A DNA stretch of 11,983 nucleotides, from contig JADHYX010000237.1 of NCBI GenBank assembly GCA_027604685.1, forward strand, positions 21,390-33,372. The letters are read 5' to 3'. A program made the translations under genes and the position numbers. Under the pieces are notes generated by a model that worked only from the letters and a program-made list of their open reading frames with translations, ran no database searches and had not been told where the DNA came from. This DNA is from Lobulomyces angularis. Lineage: Eukaryota; Chytridiomycota; Chytridiomycetes; Lobulomycetales; Lobulomycetaceae. Of the stretch, positions 9,401 through 11,983 are shown piece after piece. The first letter of the stretch is position 1; every line of letters begins with the position of its first letter.

Positions 9401-9625
9401 AACAACAACGTTAACTCCGGCATAAAATCTGCTTCATCATCTGCCCCAAATACCACTGGAGGATTTTTAAATAGATTGTGGGGTGGCTATGATGACAATA
9501 CTTCTTCCAATTCCGAAAATTTTACATCTCAAAACAACAACAACAACAACAACCACAACAACAATACTTTTAACTCAAATACTAACTTTTCCAGACCTAA
9601 GCAAAATATTTTCGATAATGCTTGA
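6496..9625 (+). CDS. LMBR1-family multipass membrane protein, LMBRD2-like (742 aa, 14 exons)
   Basis: Spliced model: 6496-6721, 6830-6881, 6963-6989, 7066-7136, 7202-7295, 7363-7573, 7627-7907, 7959-8023, 8084-8259, 8307-8449, 8514-8589, 8660-8864, 8966-9110, 9169-9625. All phases agree (2229 nt). LMBRD2-type landmarks, in order: ILPLDLSSTWY (51-61), LYWTMFCLTW (93-102), ANGWGLILV and GYGLVEFPRSFW (about 169-192), a charged cytosolic region to about 342, YWLYFIHLKPK (343-353), WSE (371-373), YYMMVKDHHSD (427-437), YLCRLTFPLCYNF (447-459) and PLLGTEYNNWMPYL (484-497). About nine membrane helices fit the family (PF04791). The length is close to human LMBRD2 (695 aa); the excess is a Ser/Asn-rich cytosolic tail (about 575-742) with AAC-repeat Asn runs. 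Animal LMBRD2 has been linked to G-protein-coupled receptor signalling; the fungal role is unknown. Exon 3 is only 27 nt. Acceptors before 6830 and 9169 are AAG. Start: first ATG, good context, directly before helix 1. Confidence 0.93.
9384..9410 (+). repeat. AAC microsatellite in the LMBRD2 tail (first)
   Basis: A short interrupted AAC repeat in the last LMBRD2 exon encodes an Asn run broken by Ser. It lies in the disordered C-terminal tail, where length changes would be tolerated. Confidence 0.7.
9531..9564 (+). repeat. AAC microsatellite in the LMBRD2 tail (second)
   Basis: About eleven AAC units with one CAC interruption encode a run of Asn broken by His. Read in another frame the same bases give poly-Thr, which explains a misleading overlapping frame at 9483-9719. 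Confidence 0.8.
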
Positions 9626-9812
9626 AAATAAAAAAAGCAAAGTGTTTCTTCTCAACAACTATTCTTCAAACAAAATTTTTTTTTTTATTATTTACAATTG
9701 TCACCAACAAAAAAATTAATATTGCAATTTTTTTTTTTTCCTTTTTTTTTGCATTTTTTTTTTTTTTACTAATATATATATAAAAAAAAAAAAATAGAGT
9801 AAATTTTTTTTT

Positions 9813-9818
9813 TTTATT
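9813..9818 (-). terminator. Candidate poly(A) signal of the EEP gene
   Basis: TTTATT on the plus strand is AATAAA on the minus strand, 140 bases past the EEP stop codon. It is a plausible signal but a weak call in AT-rich DNA. Confidence 0.25.
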
Positions 9819-9828
9819 TTTATCTTTT

Positions 9829-9834
9829 AATAAA
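9829..9834 (+). terminator. Candidate poly(A) signal of LMBRD2
   Basis: AATAAA lies about 200 bases after the LMBRD2 stop. If both this signal and the opposite-strand one at 9813-9818 are used, the two convergent transcripts overlap at their 3' ends. Confidence 0.25.
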
Positions 9835-9957
9835 GCAATTAATCTGTTTAAAAATATTTTTCTACATTTGAAATATATACCCAAAAAAAATAAAAAAATA
9901 AATATATAAAATGATTGTTTTTGAATATTTGTACAGGATAAAAAAAAAGAAACGAAT

Positions 9958-11983
9958 TTAGTTAAAAGGTGGAGTATTTTCTCTAGAAACCTTTGGAGGT
10001 TTAGTATTTAGTGCCCAAATTTTTAGCAAACAACAGACAGTTGCATGGTCACTCTTAATATTTCCTCTATTTAGTAGCTTAATATCATCAATTTTGTTCT
10101 GTTTTTTTTTTCTAGGTTTATTTTTATGCAAATTAAATCCTGTTGATGGAGATGGTGGACCGAAGGGATGGTCATAAATTTCCCAATCGTCATCGTCATC
10201 ATCTTCATTATTGCTGTAAGGGTTATTTTCTTTGGATAAGTTATTATCAATTGTAATTTTTGGTGAAAATATGTGTGTAGATTTTCCGTCTATCACTTGT
10301 TCAGGAGATAACGGTCCATGATCTTCGTCCTCTCTGTCAACTAAAGTTTCATCTAAAAGTTTTATTTTTTTAATTTCAGTTTTAATTAATTTTTTTTTCA
10401 TTTATTTTTTATTACCGTATATATGATCAGTAAAATATTGAATCCATTGAACATAACCAATATGATCTGGATTATCTCGAACTAAATTATTACTAACCAG
10501 AATCTAAAAAAAAAAAAAAAACCAAGAATTAAGAATTTAATTAAAAAAACCATACATGGTCTAAAACTTCGTACTTTCCATTATGTATATGTGAATAAGA
10601 TACGTCACTACAAAAATATTTAATATAAAATTAGAAGTGGACAATGAAAATGAGTTTATATAAAAGATACCGATCACTGGATCTTAATTGTACTTCTCTA
10701 GCTTCATGTAGCAATACTTTCCAAGTTTCTGCTTTAACATCATCACTAAAAGTTTTCCATGGTTTTGTTCCTAGTAATAAAATTAGTAATAAATAAAAAA
10801 ATTTTTTTTAAATTCAAAAATTAAAATTGAAATTTGTAATTAAAACGAAGGAAATACATATTTAAAAACTACTTACCTTTTATTATTTCAGTAGATACAG
10901 ATGATCCTGTGTCATTTAAATCACCAATAACAATGACTGTTGGAGACTCATATATGGAAGAATAATTGCGCTGAACACTTCTTGACCTAGAACGAGATTT
11001 CGAGGATGAAGCAGCAAAAGTGGATAAATTTTTATTGGTTGGTCTGCCAGTTCTACTACCTGCATTTACTTCTTCATCTTGAGGTAAGCCAATTAATTCA
11101 TCCACCAGTAAACACCTTAATGCAGCAGCCTCCGCTCCTCTTACTAAAAGAGACAATGCATGACCTTTAGCTTTGGCTTTGTGATCAAATCTATCTCTTG
11201 GCTTCATCATTGGTCGTTTTGACTTTAAACTAAAACAATACAAAAATATGCAAATAAATATCCTGATCCATTCATATCTTACTGACAAACAAAAAAAGTT
11301 AACAAATTTTTATTCGGTAATTCAACTGTGGCTTTAATCAATGGTTTGTTGAACTTATTAATAGGAATTTCAACATCTACAAATATATAATGAAATAAAA
11401 ATTAATTTTTCAATGAACCTAAAAATAAAAAAAAAAACCATTATTATTATTTAAAGAATACGAATCAGGTAAAAACAAGCAAGCTTCTTGAGGAAAATCG
11501 TGAATTATCTCACACTTCTTTTTATAATGATTAAAAAAAAAAATTAAATAAATATTTTTATTTTAACTTACCAAGATTTTATAAATTGATAAAAAAGCTA
11601 CACAAGGTGACTTACCGTCCATAGGAGTTGATATTAAATTTACATCTTTAGGATATCCGGCTTTAACTACTGCTCTTTAAAGAAAGGAAATAAAAAAAGA
11701 AGTTAAAAAAACTTAAAGAAAAATCAAATAATAAAAAACATAAACTACCTATTTAAAGTAGGTAAGTCATAAACTTCTTCAAAAGCAACGATAGCACAAT
11801 TCATCCTCTGCAGCTGCGCACTGGTCCAGTTTACTTTTGCTTCCACTTCTATTTCGGAATATCCTAATTTTTTTTGGCATTATATAAACATTAAAGTAAG
11901 TTTTTATTATAATTTTAATTTTTTAATTTAAAAAACTATTGATCCAAAACTAAATACAACTTACCGGGTCCATTAAGGAAATT
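9958..11983 (-). CDS. Endonuclease/exonuclease/phosphatase (EEP) fold protein, N-terminus beyond window (465 aa visible, 10 exons)
   Basis: Minus-strand exons, 5' to 3': 11983-11965 (partial), 11863-11749, 11674-11572, 11517-11439, 11376-11283, 11229-10877, 10770-10671, 10607-10556, 10503-10416, 10352-9958. Phases agree throughout (1398 nt). Counting residue 1 at the right edge, EEP landmarks (PF03372 type) are: the metal-binding Glu in AFEEVYD (33-39), HLKSKR (137-142), GDLND (239-243), LDHILVS (303-309) and SDH (435-437). The visible catalytic set is intact, so a phosphodiesterase or nuclease is likely; the substrate cannot be told from sequence. MDGKSPCVAFLSIYKIL (63-79) is read straight through a perfect GTAAGT donor look-alike. 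Residues about 190-230 are an RS-rich insertion, and about 335-432 a long acidic, Pro/Ser/Lys-rich insertion just before SDH. The Met codon at 10401-10399 is inside the last intron, not a start. Acceptors before 11674 and 11517 are AAG. Signal peptide and family subtype cannot be judged because the start is missing. Confidence 0.9.
10186..10209 (-). repeat. GAT/GAC codon repeat encoding an Asp run in the EEP insertion
   Basis: The plus strand shows tandem CGT/CAT-C triplets; on the coding strand these read GAT/GAC and encode six consecutive Asp after NNE. It lies in the acidic insertion between the LDH and SDH motifs. Confidence 0.7.

Larger units (their letters stand above)
9626..9957. other. 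Convergent intergenic region between LMBRD2 (+) and the EEP gene (-)
   Basis: This 332-base spacer separates two stop codons facing each other. It is almost pure A/T: long T runs at about 9677-9686 and 9729-9768, an ATATATATATAT tract near 9772-9781, and then A/T runs. It must hold the poly(A) sites of both genes. No coding sequence is credible; the minus-strand 72-codon frame at 9666-9884 is a Lys/Phe low-complexity shadow. Confidence 0.6.

Noticed and set aside
9483..9719. Poly-Thr frame overlapping the end of LMBRD2
   Set aside because: It is the +1 reading of the AAC microsatellite, which in the LMBRD2 frame gives Asn.
10399..10401. Met as start of a 147-residue minus-strand protein
   Set aside because: The Met is inside the last EEP intron (10353-10415). 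The downstream sequence joins in phase to the EEP exon and contains its SDH motif.
11607..11616. Strong GTAAGT donor on the minus strand after MDG
   Set aside because: Reading through gives GKSPCVAFLSIYKIL, which fits the family and ends at a good donor (11571-11570). Splicing at the look-alike would leave either a very short intron or a frame clash.
1..11983. tRNA, rRNA, CRISPR or transposase genes
   Set aside because: I found no cloverleaf-like segments, no regularly spaced repeats with unique spacers, and no transposase or reverse transcriptase motifs in any frame.

Overview
The window looks like nuclear DNA of an AT-rich eukaryote, most likely an early-diverging fungus. Glomeromycotina (Rhizophagus-like) is my best guess, inferred from style and gene content and not proven. 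Reasons: intergenic DNA is very AT-rich, homopolymer T or A runs occur everywhere, and five genes are packed within 12 kb. I can place 33 introns, all 47-108 nt with GT donors. There is nothing bacterial here: no ribosome binding sites, operons, CRISPR arrays or phage genes. A dictyostelid was considered, but the intron density (13 in one gene) argues against it.

Layout, left to right. 1-1347: no supportable gene; AT-rich DNA with degraded short direct repeats, then the presumed promoter of the first gene. 1348-3188 (+): seven-exon gene for a 496-residue acidic, serine-rich protein I do not recognise, with a C-terminal segment that could be a beta-grasp (ubiquitin-like) fold. 3719-4126 (+): four-exon gene for a 78-residue CYSTM (cysteine-rich tail-anchor) protein. 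4595-6167 (+): three-exon gene for a 479-residue single-pass membrane protein with signal peptide, Ser/Thr/Pro-rich ectodomain, one membrane helix, basic stop-transfer and a long Asn/Gln/Tyr-rich tail. 6496-9625 (+): 14-exon gene for a 742-residue LMBR1-family multipass membrane protein of the LMBRD2 type. 9958-11983 (-): ten visible exons of an endonuclease/exonuclease/phosphatase (EEP) fold enzyme. Its N-terminus lies beyond the right edge, and all catalytic motifs expected in the visible part are present.

The first four genes run head-to-tail on the plus strand and the fifth converges on LMBRD2. No pathway links them. Three in a row (CYSTM, mucin-like receptor-like protein, LMBRD2) are membrane-associated, but eukaryotic neighbours need not cooperate, so I make no functional claim from that. 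Most provided reading frames are exon fragments or low-complexity shadows; the spliced models below were built by matching GT-AG boundaries, reading phase and family motifs by eye.

No clearly new biological system is evident. The best leads are the unrecognised 496-residue protein, the large acidic insertion between EEP catalytic motifs, a retained-intron stop that would remove the last catalytic motif, the SYPAQ exon duplication in the CYSTM gene, and the frequent AAG 3' splice sites.
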